This document shows positions 45,159 through 57,800 of a stretch of DNA of 64,000 nucleotides, one piece after another. Every line of letters starts with the position of its first letter. Within the stretch, counting starts at the first letter, position 1. The stretch spans positions 761,309,603 through 761,373,602 of the forward strand of contig CM060922.1 in assembly GCA_030737875.1 (NCBI GenBank), read 5' to 3'. The translations under genes were made by a program, and so were the position numbers. A model generated the notes under the pieces. The model did not search any database and had not been told where the DNA came from. It worked only from the letters and a program-made list of their open reading frames with translations. Source of the DNA: Allium sativum. Taxonomy: Eukaryota; Streptophyta; Magnoliopsida; Asparagales; Amaryllidaceae.

Positions 45159-45351
45159 TGAAGGTTAACGAAACAGATAAGAGATTTTGAAAAACAGATT
45201 TTCAAAAGCGTTTTATAAAGAAATACTTTCAAAAGTATGTTTTAAGGAGAGTATTTTCAAGGGAAATTTTTGTTTTAAAAACATAACCCCCAAGAGCCAT
45301 ATTTCTTTCTTTTGAATTCTCCGTTTTGAATCTCTTCATTTTCTTTTCAGC

Positions 45352-45994
45352 ATGTCTGGGTTACTCGAGATACCCGAGGGAATATCGATACCAACCTAGT
45401 TCAGAAGGTATCTGGAGGCTAGGGCCACCGCCACAGGCCCAACAGACATCCCTCCTCCCCCAGATGAGCCGCTCCTCCCCTCCCCATGTTGATACTTTTT
45501 CAAAGATATGCAAAAAAATTCGAGCAATGGGCGGAAAACATTTTCATGGATCACAGACATTTGTTGAAGCTCGAAATTGGCTTAAGGAGGTAGAAGACTT
45601 GTTTGGTATCTTCGAGATAGAAGATGGAAGGAAGGTCTAATTGGTTGCTAGGTTAATGAAGGACGAAGCCTTGTTTTGGTGGGAGGTTACGAATGGAGAG
45701 CGTCCAGTAGAGACGTGGATGGATTTCAGACATAGGTTCGAGATGAAATTTCTCTCACGAGCAGAAGAGAATTTATACATGGAAAGGTTCTTGGCTTTGA
45801 AGAAGGGGAATTTATCAGTAAAGGAGTACGTCAACAAGTTCAATCAGTTGGCGAGGTTTGGCTTAGACTTGGTGAACACACCTGAAAAGAAGGCCCTGAG
45901 ATTCATTAAAGGTTTTGAATGAGCCGCTACATGGGTTAGCTATGACCCACATTCCTATGGGGGCTACCTTTGAGAAACTGGTTGACATGCGCTT
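45352..45994 (+). pseudogene. Gypsy-2 Gag (broken)
   Basis: The ATG at 45352 begins M-S-G-L-L-E-I-P-E-G-I, parallel to the gypsy-1 Gag start, but hits a TAG at 45397. A frame change between about 45440 and 45490 leads into the capsid domain: I-R-A-M-G-G-K-H-F, F-V-E-A-R-N-W-L. A TAA at 45638 is followed by L-M-K-D-E-A-L-F-W-W-E and V-K-E-Y-V-N-K-F-N-Q-L-A-R-F. A one-base insertion near 45917 (before N-E-P-L-H-G-L-A) and another change near 45985 finish it. A functional Gag is not possible. Confidence 0.85.
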
Positions 45995-47476
45995 ATGCAT
46001 GAAGAGGAGAAAGGCGCTAATGCTAATAAGGCACCAGAAAAGAAAGGGGATCAAAATAAGTCACATCAGCAACCTAAGAAAGGTGGTAAGGACAACAATA
46101 GCAAAGGAAAGAAAAGATGCTTTGATTGTGGAACACTAGGCCATCTGAGCAAGGACTGTAGGAAGAAGAAGAAGAAGACCGGCTACTTCAACTGTGGTGA
46201 GGCAGGACATTTGATCAAAGACTGCCCGAGAAGACAAGGGCAAGGACATAGGGCAGGGTCTACTTCTGGAGGGCAGGTTCATGCTCTCATGGCGCCAGGG
46301 CAGGCAAGAGGGCAGGTTCACGCTCTCATGGCACCAGGACAGGAGAGAGGCAGAAACATTTCTGTTGAAAGTTTGGTTTTTCTGTTTGATCATCCTGTAT
46401 GTACTTTGTTTGATTCTGGTGCTTCACACTCGTTTGTATCTGCTTCGTTAGTTGAAACACTGCACCTAAATACTAGTCTAGTTACGGATCCTATAGTAGT
46501 CTCAAATCCTATTGGTGGTTCGGCTCATCTTTCAATGATTTGTCGGGATTTGAGAGTGTCTATCTTGAGCGTTGAGTTTGAATGCCACGCTTTCGTTCTT
46601 GGCTTCACGGGCTATGGATTGATTCTAGGCATGGATTGGTTATCCAGTAATGGTGCCATCCTCGATTGTGAAAAGAGAGTGGTTAGACTTATGACTCGCC
46701 TTGGAAACACTCTAGAAATCTCTTGTAATCCCATACATTCTGTTATGCTTAGCTACCTAGAATCTCTTGATGCGTCTGTTGAAAACTTGCAGTATGTAAG
46801 AGTAGTCCGTGAATACTCAGATGTATTTGAAGAGGTGAAAGGCTTACCTCCGAAATGGGAGATAGACTTCCGCATATACCTTGTTGATAATGCAAAACCC
46901 GTAGCTCTACCCGTTAGACACATGGCTCCTAGGGAGAGAAAAGAGCTCAGTAAGCAAGTCAAAGAGCTACTCGAAAAGGGGTTTATAAGGCAGAGTATTT
47001 CTGAATGGGGTGCTCCAGTAGTATTCGCAACCAAAGAGGATGGTTCACTTCTCCTATGCGTTGATTATAGGGAGCTAAACAAGCTGACCAAGAAGAATAG
47101 GCACCCACTCCCAAGAATAGATGACTTGTTTGATCAGCTTGTAGGTGCGTCTGTTTTCTCCCAACTAGATTTGGCTACCAGGTTCCATCAGCTAAGATTG
47201 GCTGAAGACAGCATTGATAAGACCGCGTTCAGAACCCCGGATGGTTTCTTCGAATGGCTTGTCATGCCTTTCGGCTTGACAAATGCACCCGCTTACTTTG
47301 TTGACTTGATGAGCAGGGTGTTTAGAGAATTCCTTAATAAGTTTGTGGTGGTCTTCGTAGACGACATTTTGATTTTCTCGAAGAATGAAGAAGAGGATGC
47401 TTTGCATTTAAGGGAAGTCATGGATACTCTTTGTGCACATCAGCTGAAAGCCAAATTTTCCAAATGCCATTTCTAG
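45995..47476 (+). pseudogene. Gypsy-2 Pol part 1: zinc knuckles, protease, reverse transcriptase
   Basis: The frame opens downstream of the Gag frameshifts, so the Met is not a real start. The first CCHC knuckle [14 protein letters not shown] is intact; the second has Tyr for its first Cys (Y-F-N-C-G-E-A-G-H). Two copies of a [10 protein letters not shown] unit follow, a small local duplication. Protease D-S-G-A-S-H-S-F and [11 protein letters not shown] and F-V-D-D-I-L-I-F-S are present. It ends at TAG 47474-47476, where gypsy-1 has Trp (K-C-H-F-W). Confidence 0.88.
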
Positions 47477-49014
47477 AGAGAAGAAGTAAGGTTTCTTGGA
47501 CATGTGGTGTCCAAAGAAGGGTTAGCTATGGACCCCACAAAAGTAGTTGCGTGCAATATTGGAAGGTTCCACGGAATGCAACCGAAGTCCGAAGCTTTCT
47601 CGGGCAAGCGGGCTTTTACCGAAAATTCATTAAAGACTTTGCAAAAATCTCAGCCCTACTTAAAAGGTTAACGAAGAAGAACCTAACTTTCGCTTGGGAT
47701 TTGGATTACGATATTGCTTTCCAACGTTTGAAAAGGGCTCTAACAACAGCCCCAGTTCTGACATTGCCGGATGGGAGCAAGATGTTTACCGTATACACGG
47801 ATGCATGTGGTATGGGACTAGGTGTTGTCTTGATGCAAGAAGGGAAGGTAGTAGCTTATGGAGGCAGACAGTTGAAAGTACATGAGAAAAATTACCCGAC
47901 CCACGATCTAGAGTTGGTTGACATCATCTTTGCGCTTAAGTCTTGGTGCCATTATCTCATAGGTGAGAAGTTTGAATTGTATACTGACCATAAATCGTTG
48001 AAGTGCCTTCTCTCGCAGAAAGATCTTAACTTAAGACAGAAAAGGTGGATGGAATTTCTGGCCTCATATGACTTTGAGATTTCCCATACCCCACGCAAGG
48101 GTAATGTGGTAGCAGACGCCTTAAGTAGGAAGAAGCTGACCTTGAGTCCTCTCTTTGTAGAAAGGCAAAGCTTGGAGTATATAGCAAACTTTAACTTTAG
48201 ACCCTCCTCTGAAATTGTGCCTGGTCTGTTAGCATCGCTAGAGGTGCAGCCTACTCATTTGGACTCAATAGGAACCGCACAACGAGAAGACCCTCAGCTA
48301 GTTGATGTGATGGATAAGCTAGTTAGGGGTGAGACTTCTAGTCACCTCGATAGATACTCCATCGATGATAAGGGTTGGTTGAGACGGGGTGGAAGGCTAT
48401 GCATCCCACAAGTAAGGTATTTACTGAAGATGGTTCTCGAAGAAGCACACCATTCTAAGCTAACCATATACCCAGGCGGAGACAAGATGTATAAAAATAT
48501 AAAAAGGGTTTTCTTTTGGAATGGAATGAAGAGTGATGTAGCTGAGTTCGTCGCTAAGTATTTGATATGCCAGCAAGTCAAAGCGGAGCAGAAGAAGCCT
48601 GGTGGTCTGCTTCATCCTCTAGAGGTCCTACAGTGGAAGTGGGATAGCATTTCGATGGACTTTGTTGATGGGTTGCCTAGGTCAAGAAGGGGCAATACCA
48701 GTATTTGGGTAATAGTGGACAGGCTCACTAAAAGCGCTCACTTTATACCTGTTAAAATTAGAAGGACTGCCTCGTCCCTAGCATCCATTTATCTTAAAGA
48801 AATAGTTCGACTCCATTGGATACCCTCCAGCATAGTGAGTAATCGAGATCCTATCTTTACGAGCGAGTTTTGGAAGAGTTTGCAAGAGGCAGTATGCACA
48901 CAATTATGCTTAAGCACAGCCTATCACCCCCAAACCGATGGTCAGACGGAAAGGGTGAACAGAGTATTGGAAAACCTCTTGAGATTTTGCATTCTTGACT
49001 TTAGAGGGACATAG
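47477..49014 (+). pseudogene. Gypsy-2 Pol part 2: RT end, RNase H, integrase
   Basis: After the TAG the old frame continues ([11 protein letters not shown]) to a frameshift near 47555. The new frame then carries [10 protein letters not shown], RNase [11 protein letters not shown] and T-D-H-K-S-L, and [10 protein letters not shown]. Integrase shows a zinc region (Y-P-G-G-D-K-M-Y with the usual H replaced by Y, C-Q-Q-V-K-A-E) and a core with S-M-D-F-V-D-G-L. It ends at a TAG (49012-49014) at a Trp position of gypsy-1. Confidence 0.88.
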
Positions 49015-49752
49015 GAGGATCATCTTCCTTTGGTGGAATTCACCTACAACAATAGCTACCAAGCCACCATAGGCATGGTGCCCTTCGAAGCTTTATATGG
49101 AAGACCATGCCAATCACCAACTTGTTGGTCGGATTCTACAGACAAGCTTGTACTTGGGCCAGACATGATTAGAGAAACCTCAGAAAAGGTGGACTTGATA
49201 AGAAGACGGATGAAGGCTGCACAAGATAGACAGAAGTCCTACGCAGATAAAAGAAGGACCGACCTTGAGTTTAAGGTTGGAGATAGGGTATTACTTAAAG
49301 TATCTCCTCTGAGGAATGTCATTAGCTTTGGGTTCGTAGGAAAGCTAGCGCCTAGATTTGTAGGGCCATTTCCTATCATTGAAAGGATTGGGACGATGGC
49401 TTACAGAGTAGAGCTACCCAAGAGACTGGCTGGAGTTCATAATGTTTTTCATGTTTCTCAACTACGAAAATGCCTACATGAATCTGCGGAAGTGGTGGAG
49501 CCAAGTATACTAGAGGAAGTAGAAGTGGAATGAGAAGCGACTGTGAGAAGAGTTCCAACTCGTATCTTGGGTACGGAAGTCAAAAAGCTACGCAACCGTG
49601 AAGTCAAGCTTGTTAAAGTTCAATGGAGTGACGCTGAGGAAGACGCGACTTGGAAAACTGAGAGGAAAATACATGCAGCCTACCTTTTTCTCTTTGAGGG
49701 TACCTCCTTCTCTTTTTCCATAAGTTTATTCATGCTTATATCTATCTTTTAA
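49015..49752 (+). pseudogene. Gypsy-2 Pol C-terminus: integrase end, GPF/Y, chromodomain
   Basis: This continues the same frame with V-E-F-T-Y-N-N-S-Y-Q and L-Y-G-R-P-C-Q-S-P, then the GPF/Y motif (R-F-V-G-P-F-P) and V-F-H-V-S-Q-L-R-K-C. A TGA at 49531-49533 interrupts V-E-V-E/E-A-T. The chromodomain-like tail R-I-L-G-T-E-V-K-K-L-R ... V-K-V-Q-W-S-D-A-E-E-D-A-T-W runs to 49752. The usual Y-P-x-L-F near the end is Y-L-F-L-F. Confidence 0.85.
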
Positions 49753-50257
49753 GTATATCTCCTTAGTCCTATTCTTTATCCTTAGGTAGAAACCGATGGA
49801 TGTAAACATGTATTTGAAACATGTTACGATTTATGTTTGTGAGTGGTTGCTAGTGGTTGCTCGTGGATGCATGTACACACACTTTAGGCACTAGATCGGC
49901 TCAATCACTTTCATATTGCATATAAATATGTGTGCATATTTAAATTAATGGATGTATAATGGTTGTGTTATCATATGGATGCTGCATTTTGATGAATGGT
50001 TGTGCACACATGTAGAAGTAATATGAATCGTTAGGATTCTTTTGCATGCATAATGGACGCATGGCACTATCATGATTTGCATTAAGGAGGTCAACTGAAT
50101 CAGTGGACCGCCTGATTTTGCTGATAAGGAACATATACACACACATTTTGCATATGTTCATATGGCATTAGAAATCTTGTAAGGACAATGGATGCCTGTG
50201 TTTGATGGTTGAGTAGATGGATGATCAGATGTTAGGACATACATTCTCCTTAACTTG
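49753..50257 (+). other. Gypsy-2 untranslated stretch before the polypurine tract
   Basis: No coding motif. It is collinear with 28166-28678 of gypsy-1 in opposite orientation (GTGGTTGCTAGTGGTTGCTCG region near 49845). Confidence 0.6.
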
Positions 50258-50259
50258 GA

Positions 50260-50294
50260 GATTTTGGGGGCGAAATCCTTTAAGGAGGGGAGAA
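50260..50294 (+). promoter_or_regulatory. Gypsy-2 stem-loop and polypurine tract
   Basis: GATTTTG and CGAAATC (50260-50266 and 50271-50277) form a 7-bp stem with one G-T wobble and a GGGG loop. AAGGAGGGGAGAA (50282-50294) then precedes the LTR start. Confidence 0.8.
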
Positions 50295-53200
50295 TGTAAC
50301 ACCCTGAATTTTCTGTGAATATTAAAATTAACAATCCTAAGAATACTTAATTATTAAATTGAGAATTAAGGGAAATGGGTTACGCCGTTGCGTTCGTCTC
50401 GAAATTCTGCTTGGAATAGAGTCCAAGTTTTCATAAATCGGACTTCGTATGAGGAAGTTATGGCCCTCGAAAGTTTCAGCAATTTTATATAAATTGAAAC
50501 AATTCAGAATAAAATTTCGAAATTCAAAATTCAAACAGGGGAGCAGGCTGGGCCGGAATTTTCCCGCGCAAGGCCAGGTCGACCATGGGGGCGACCTGGG
50601 GGCGACCTACCCTATACAGGTCGACCAGGGGGTCGACCTACCCCCTCCACCCCCCCGGCAGATCTGAAATGTGACAATTTCTGACTCTTTGCTGAGTCAT
50701 TAGGGCTGATGTGGCTGTTCTAGATAACTCTATCTAGTCTGGATGGTTGGGATTGCTCCTATGATAATCCAACGGCTTAGGTTGATTCAAACTTCTATAA
50801 AAGAGTGCCTAGACTCAAACCCTAAACAAAAAAAAATTGTCTCATGGCTACCATGCTGCTGCTAGGGTAGTTCTCCTTCCCAAAGCTTAAGGATTAGCAA
50901 GTCAGAATTCTAATTCAAAAGACGAACAAATCATTCTCTTCTCTAACCTATCTTTGTGAGTACTATTTCTTTCATGATATAATTAATAAATTAATTATGA
51001 TGGGTTATAAGAGGATTATGAGAACATGTCTGTTGAATCACATGATGTTGTTTTACTTTGTTATCTTATGTTGGTCGATCTATTTCATATGTCCAATTAT
51101 ACATGTTTAACTTGATTCATTTTATGCAAGTTTGGGATGTAAATCATATGCTAGTTCATATGTGTAACCTTACGCAAGTTTGGGATGTAAATCATATGCT
51201 AGTTCGTATGTGAAACCTTATGCAAGTTTGGGATGTTAAATCATATGCTAGTTTGAATATGAATCTTATGCAAGTCCGTTTTTACATATGTAATTCGTAT
51301 GTGAATCTTATGCAAGTTTGGGATGTTAAATCATATGCTAATTCGTATGTGAATTTTATGCAAGTTTGGGATATTAAATCATATGCTAGTTTGAATATGA
51401 ATCTTATGCAAGTCTATATGTGAATTGTACACAATTTATATGTGAATCAAATATATACATATGCTAGTTTATATGCAAAAACATGTGATAAATTCATATG
51501 CAAGTTTTAGAAATCCATATGCAAGTTTTTGGGTGAAAATTATGTTCACATATGCAAGTTAAGTGAAACCCATAATTTATATATGCAAGTTCACAATTTC
51601 ATGTTTAGATCTATATTCAGATCCATAGTAGTTTATGCAAATATATGATTCTATACGACCATTGTCTATGCAAATTATTGGCTATGCAATTTTATGTTAT
51701 AATTCCTATTTGCAAGTTAGATTTATTCTTGTGTGTTATGCAAGTTGTGATGTTTCTTTTTTATAAGTTAGACTATTTGCGAGTCTAATATATTTCATAT
51801 TCGAACGTACGAATAGTGTGGGGACAACGGGAAAATATTAATTATCTAAATTGTGAATTGGCATAAAATGGCTTTAAAAGCATATAATTAAATTGAGACA
51901 TTAACTGGTATAATTTTTATACCTAAAATGTAAGGACATAATTTAGGTGACAATTATGGACATAATTAATTTACAAACTATTGAAAATTTGAATAGGGAT
52001 AATTAATTCATATTGGGGTGAAATAATTTGTAATAATAAATGCCTAAGACACGAGGTTAGACTCGTTTGTGGTGTAAGACTGCCCGGACCCACCCGGCAA
52101 ATCCAGCAACCACAAACGGTAGTCTAATGTGAGAGGTCGAAGGCCTAAATTAAATGCGTGACAATTGTAAAGACACGAGGTTAGACATGTTTGCGGTATA
52201 AGACTGTCCGGACCCGCCCGACAAATCCAGCAACCGCAAACGGGAGTCTAATGTGGGAGGTCTTACAAGGTTACAGTTATAATGAATTAAGTAGCATTTA
52301 ATCAAGATAAGCATGTGGTGGGACATGGGGGTTAAGTGGGTGACATGGGTGACATGTGAAATACGATTAGAAACACTTAACCAAATTGAAACATGCAAGA
52401 AGACATGAATAAGAAGGGGTTAAGTGGGAAATTCTAGTGGGGACCAAGCATAGGTGGAAAGCTTGTGTCAAGCATGGGGGACCCATTTCAATCCAGTAAC
52501 CCATTAAGTATCCTTGTGAGCTCGAGTTAGATCGAGGACGGGACATGCTTACTGGGTTTGATTGTAAGAGGTCAAAACAGGTTAACGAAGGCAACGCAAG
52601 TCCAATGAGGTCATGTGCGTGTGTGGGCCCGGGCTGGTAGGTAAGACGTTGTTGCATCGTGTAGATATAAGCCGTGCATCTTTAATGGTATCGGGTTGCC
52701 ACTTTGGGGAGTGATACACCCCACTGTGGGACCAGCACGAGTATCTACGAGTTAGGGAGCCGATCGCATGGGGGTAGTGGGTACAACTAGTGAAAATAGG
52801 GGCAGGCGACACCTATGAAGACAGCTAGGGGTACACGAAACTACCATTATGATTATTATGTTCAGTAGGCGGGATCAACTTTTAGGGTGACTAGTAATGG
52901 TGCAGTATAGTAATTATCCTATAGTGATTAGGAGCGAGATTAATGCCAGAATATTCCTCTTGTTTGTTTAGACTTGGCCACTTGTTTCATAGTCATTCCT
53001 TGTTTTACCAGTTTATGCCTTATCCTAATTACTTTAATAATTATATCGTTAAAGTTATGGTACTCGCCAGACTTTATGTCTGACCCCCTTTGTTTTCGCC
53101 TCTTTTCTTCATCCCCCCTCCCCCCAGGTTCTCCGGGTGGGACTAGTGCTAGTGGAGCTTGATTCGGATCTTTCTCTCTCTTTGGAAATGCTTGGATTGC

Positions 53201-53495
53201 TGAAAGTAAAGTTCAACTCATCTCTTTTATGGCTACTTATGTTGGGGTTATTCTTTTTTACTTTATGTACTCAGAAAACAATTTGTCAAGATGGATATTA
53301 AGTGTACTTGGTTTTTCTGTTGGTTTATGATGTTGTTGTAATCAAACTATTTCTCTGTTGCAATAAAAGTTGTTTTAAAATTTTCACGTACCAATATATG
53401 TATCTGTCTTGTTATATTCTGTTCTATTCACCAATAATACTCCATGAAAGTTAATGCAATTCCCTTGAGAGTGACATTAATGGTGGGGTGTTACA
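50295..53495 (+). repeat. Gypsy-2 3' LTR
   Basis: 3201 bp, collinear with the 5' LTR, with scattered substitutions, a shorter GTCGACC array and a few indels (for example extra sequence near 52640-52670). Ends TGTAACACCCTG and GGGGTGTTACA. Confidence 0.93.
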
Positions 53496-53500
53496 AGTAT

Positions 53501-54865
53501 TTTCTTAATATGTAGATTTCTAGAAACTTCCAAATTACATATTTGAAAATTCTTTACTTTTTATTTATTCTTAATTTGTCATTTTCATTAATACAAATAT
53601 CAAATTTTCAACACAATTAATATTCATCTTTTATACTTTTACATTAAAGCTGAGTAGCATTTCGGTGATGTAGAAGCATTCTCCCATTTTGTAAAGGTAA
53701 TTTTTATTCTTATCCACATTTTTAATAAGTTAATCCTACTATAAGATTGGATCATTGACTTTTAATAATATTTGAATTTTAATTAGTTTATCCACCTAAA
53801 AATGTCAAATAACTTTCTTCTTTTCAGTTCTGCTTCGTATATTTCTTATTTCTAAAATCGTACTTCTAAATTCAAGTTTAAATGGAGTACATCATTCAAC
53901 ATAATAACAATAAGTAGTTTGTTTATTTTTGGTTTGAAGTGCATACGTAAAGTACATCAATGATATCACATCATTAGTTTTAGAACACTCCGTCACATAC
54001 GACACTAAAACATAGATTCATTATGCACAATACGTACTGATTATGCCTTCCTCACCACCCACCCTTTCAGTTTATTCTTCCTGCAAGAGCATGGGAACCA
54101 AACAACTTATCCAAATTGTCGAGCAATAACAGGAGAAAGGAGTAGGTTCAGCATGACCTTGCAGAGTTCATTGTCAAAAAATCATGAAATGACAGAGTCA
54201 CTGATCAAATGACACTATCATAGATTGTAAATAGTCCTAAACCAACATAGCTTAAGTTGTCCATTCTAGTTTCCACTTTTGGCCACCAGCACCGTTCGGT
54301 CGTTCACCGCCGAATGACAATTTGTAAAATTTTGCATCGTTCGGCGGCCATTAATAGACAAAGAACGTGAAAGCCGGTCGGCCATTCGCCGCCAAACAGC
54401 AATGTGTGGTGGCGAGAAGAGAATTTTGGGTTACTAATAGTCGCATCCATATTTTATCTAAGAGATACCAAAATTTCCTCAAAAACACACTATATTTCAA
54501 TCGTATCTTAAGTCCTAACACTGATAAATAAGCAACAGTGCATTGTACTTATCTATAAGAGAAACTAGATATAAAGCCTACTATCGAAGATCTGCAAAAA
54601 AACTATTATACAAACTGATACTTTTATATAAACATGCATGAAGAACCATTGAATTGCCAAACAAATCAGTCACTTAGTTCAAATAAATGGTGAATTATAA
54701 TGCCTTTGCTTCACATTACCATAGGAAATTCAATTATTTTAAACCTAACAGAAGAAAATTGAAATTCTTAGCTCCAAAAACAGAGGCGTTGAAATTGATC
54801 ATAACAGCAGCTTACCAAATCGATTCAAGGAACCCCACCAGATCCCCATATTACTGTACCCCTCT
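53501..54865. other. Remainder of copia-2 LTR, then unassigned sequence
   Basis: The first part, from 53496, must be the rest of the copia-2 LTR, but I could not place its outer end or target copy. The remainder is AT-rich with no frame showing a recognised domain. A GC-richer patch near 54285-54410 has CCGCCGAA and TTCGGCGG as an 8-bp inverted pair. Possible plant splice-like signals near 54090 and 54815 (minus strand) are too weak to call a gene. This may be the only non-element DNA in the window. Confidence 0.4.
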
Positions 54866-57800
54866 TGTAACGAACCGGGATTTTCGACCTAGAAAATGAC
54901 ATACAAACCATGTTAACTATTCCAGAATTGAACATTCCAGATCAATAATAGAAAGAGGTTAGAGGGTGAGAAATAGATAAGATAGAAAATTAGAATAGAA
55001 GAGGAAGAAGAACATAACAACGGAATCAGAGTAACACGAATCTCACAGCGGAACGAATAAAATATAGTATACAACATAACTTTGAAACATAAATTTGTAT
55101 TTGTATATTAGAGTACAACACTTACATCACAGCGGAAATAAACAATAGCTACAAAATGCTGCTGAAGCCTCTTGCTCCAAGCTCCCTCTAGTATATATGT
55201 AAATCCCGACTACTTGACTGCCCATACAAAATTGGTACCCGAGAGTTTAGGGAAAACAAAACAAAATAAACTCTGGGTCAGTCATGTGACTGGTGTGAGT
55301 AAACTCCAACCATTTGTTTAACTTTTAAAATCCTTTTAAAAGAAAGAATAATCGTAAGACCGATCCACACATAAACATGGATGGTTTTTACCTTACGATA
55401 ACCCAAAACATTCTCTTAAAAATCCATACTCTTCTGAGATTATAATAACGTCTAAATCAAATAAATAGCAATCTAGTGGAATGCTTTCATCCCACGTTCC
55501 ACTTATATAATATATAATCAAAAACTGCAGGCGCTTATTTGGTAATGGATTCCAACTGGCAAGGTATGGGACTAGCTTCCGATAGTGTATCTCTAGAGAT
55601 GAATACACTAGGTTCAACAAGAACATCTTGTAACCCAGGCTAAACATGACCGGTCACTCATTTCGCCTGAGTATACCGAATGTATTATCACCAACGTTTG
55701 GGATCAGCAACCGTTACCCGAAAGGGTCAGCATCAAAATAGGTTAAAGAAGTAAATGAAATTCCTCTAGATCAGGTGACAATACTCCCTAATTGGGAGCA
55801 ACCCACTTAGCCATGCGACCTACCTGATTTTTACCATTTCCTGGTTGTGAGGCTTGAGGCCACGCTTAACTCTAATAGATCACACATTTATTCACTTTGA
55901 ATGTCACATTGTCATACCCGCCAAATCTCAAATTGACTTCTCCAAAAATACCATGGGTATATAGCTAAGAGAAACGAATTCCTCTATCCCCAAACGTAAA
56001 TACATTTAAAGAGATCAACTTACGCGATCTATTAAATATACTCTGTCAAACATTCTTCCATACAGGTTGTCCTGGGACTGGACAAACCAAAGGCACTATT
56101 CTATAAACCCATCTTAGGCAATTTCTACCTAGGATTTGCCAGAGCAGCCCTTGCATAAACTTCGTCTTCAAATATCTTTATCATATTTGGTTCGCAACGC
56201 TAATGTCCATATGGAGTGATTTTCAGATAATAAATCTGATCTTGATCTCTCCTTATTGACGACGGAAAAATGGTCAAAGCTTAGATAGTCAGTTATTTAG
56301 CTATCAAAGGAAAACATCCATACACACAATAATCTTATTTCCAAATGGAAATTTGATCGATCAATCATCAATCAACATTTTTCCCCTTTAAATTAATTTA
56401 TCACTAATTTAAATCATTTCCCCGTTTCTTGTTTCCATATATTCATAAATCCTTATTTTCTAAATTTAGAAAATTAAACGTTACTAACATAAGAAAACAT
56501 TTCCATTCCTTATTCACGCATTACTATCTTCCCACCTCTATCAATCTCTAACTGTAAACTAGTAAGTGAACAATTCCCTGAATATCAATCCCGAAGGGCG
56601 AAACCAACATCAGATCGATACCCATAAAGCTATTCAACATAACTAATCTCCGGTCAGCTTCTAATTTCCTTAACTCCGTTTCTTATCTTCTTATCAAATA
56701 ATTGCTTACGCAACTCTCAAATTCAGTTTACGATTCCGCTTCTTTTATAAAAACATTGGTTATAGCGATAATGTTAAAATCCCTACTTTCGAAAATCTAA
56801 CTTCAAATATAACTTTTATTCATTAATTTGAATAAATAATAATTAATAAATTTATTAAATAAACAAATCTTGGTTTATAAACCGGAAAGTAAATTTAACT
56901 TTCCTACATTCGATACAGTCGAAATCTAATGCTTAATTCTCTCTCGAATGATCTCTATTCGATAACTTTCCTTCAAATATTCGTTATTCGATTAACTCTC
57001 TCCGAATAAGTTTTATTCGATTAACTCCCTTTCGAATAAACTATATTCGATAGCTCTCTTTCGAATAAACTATATTCGATAATCCCTCTTTCGAATAACT
57101 CTATTCGATAACTCTCGTTCGAATAACTTATATTTTATTAACTCTCTTTCGAATAAGTCATATTCGATTACAAAATATCGGTTTCAAGCCGAATATTAAT
57201 TATCTTGTCAAATCCCGATTTATTCAATATATAATTTCTTAATAAATTATTTTATAACATTTGGCCTAGTCGAATTCTAATTACAAATCTTTAAGGATTT
57301 TATTTTAATCCTATTCACATTTCGAACATTGAAATAAATTTCCCTTGTTTTTTTTAAGACAACTCCAAATTTCTCGTTTTAAATTCGTTGCTGAATTCAT
57401 AATCCAAATTATCCACTGATAATTATTTTTATTTCCTTTATAAACATTTTTTATAAATCACAATATTTGTTTTTATTATTAACAAGTTATTTATTTCTAG
57501 CTATTCGAATTCCATTTCTATTTTTAAAATAGATTTTCCCCTTTTCAAATTCATATTTCCATCCTTTATAATTCCCTTTATAAATGTTAAGTTTACATTC
57601 CCTTTTCAAATATCAGTGTTAAAACCAATTTTCACTTCTCTATATAAATTCAGATTTATATATTCAATTTATCAAATGATAAATATTTCCTTAATTTATA
57701 AACATCGTTTATAAATTATTCTTCTTAATTTATTGGTTGAAAACAGATTTCTATTAAATATTTACTTTAAATCTATTTCCTATAATTCTTTTATATCTTG

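Larger units (their letters stand above)
41910..53495 (+). mobile_element. Gypsy-2: degraded Ty3/gypsy Tekay-type chromovirus
   Basis: An 11.6-kb plus-strand element with LTRs 41910-45144 and 50295-53495, target duplication AGTAT (41905-41909 and 53496-53500), primer site 45147-45158 and polypurine tract 50282-50294. Its proteins are close relatives of gypsy-1, but the LTR sequence differs greatly apart from a shared architecture. Gag-pol has at least three frameshifts in Gag, another near 47550 and five or more stops. It is clearly older or less preserved than gypsy-1. Confidence 0.92.

Noticed and set aside
54687..54899. 70-codon plus-strand frame just before the LARD
   Set aside because: It runs across the LARD boundary at 54866 into LTR sequence and has no recognised domain.
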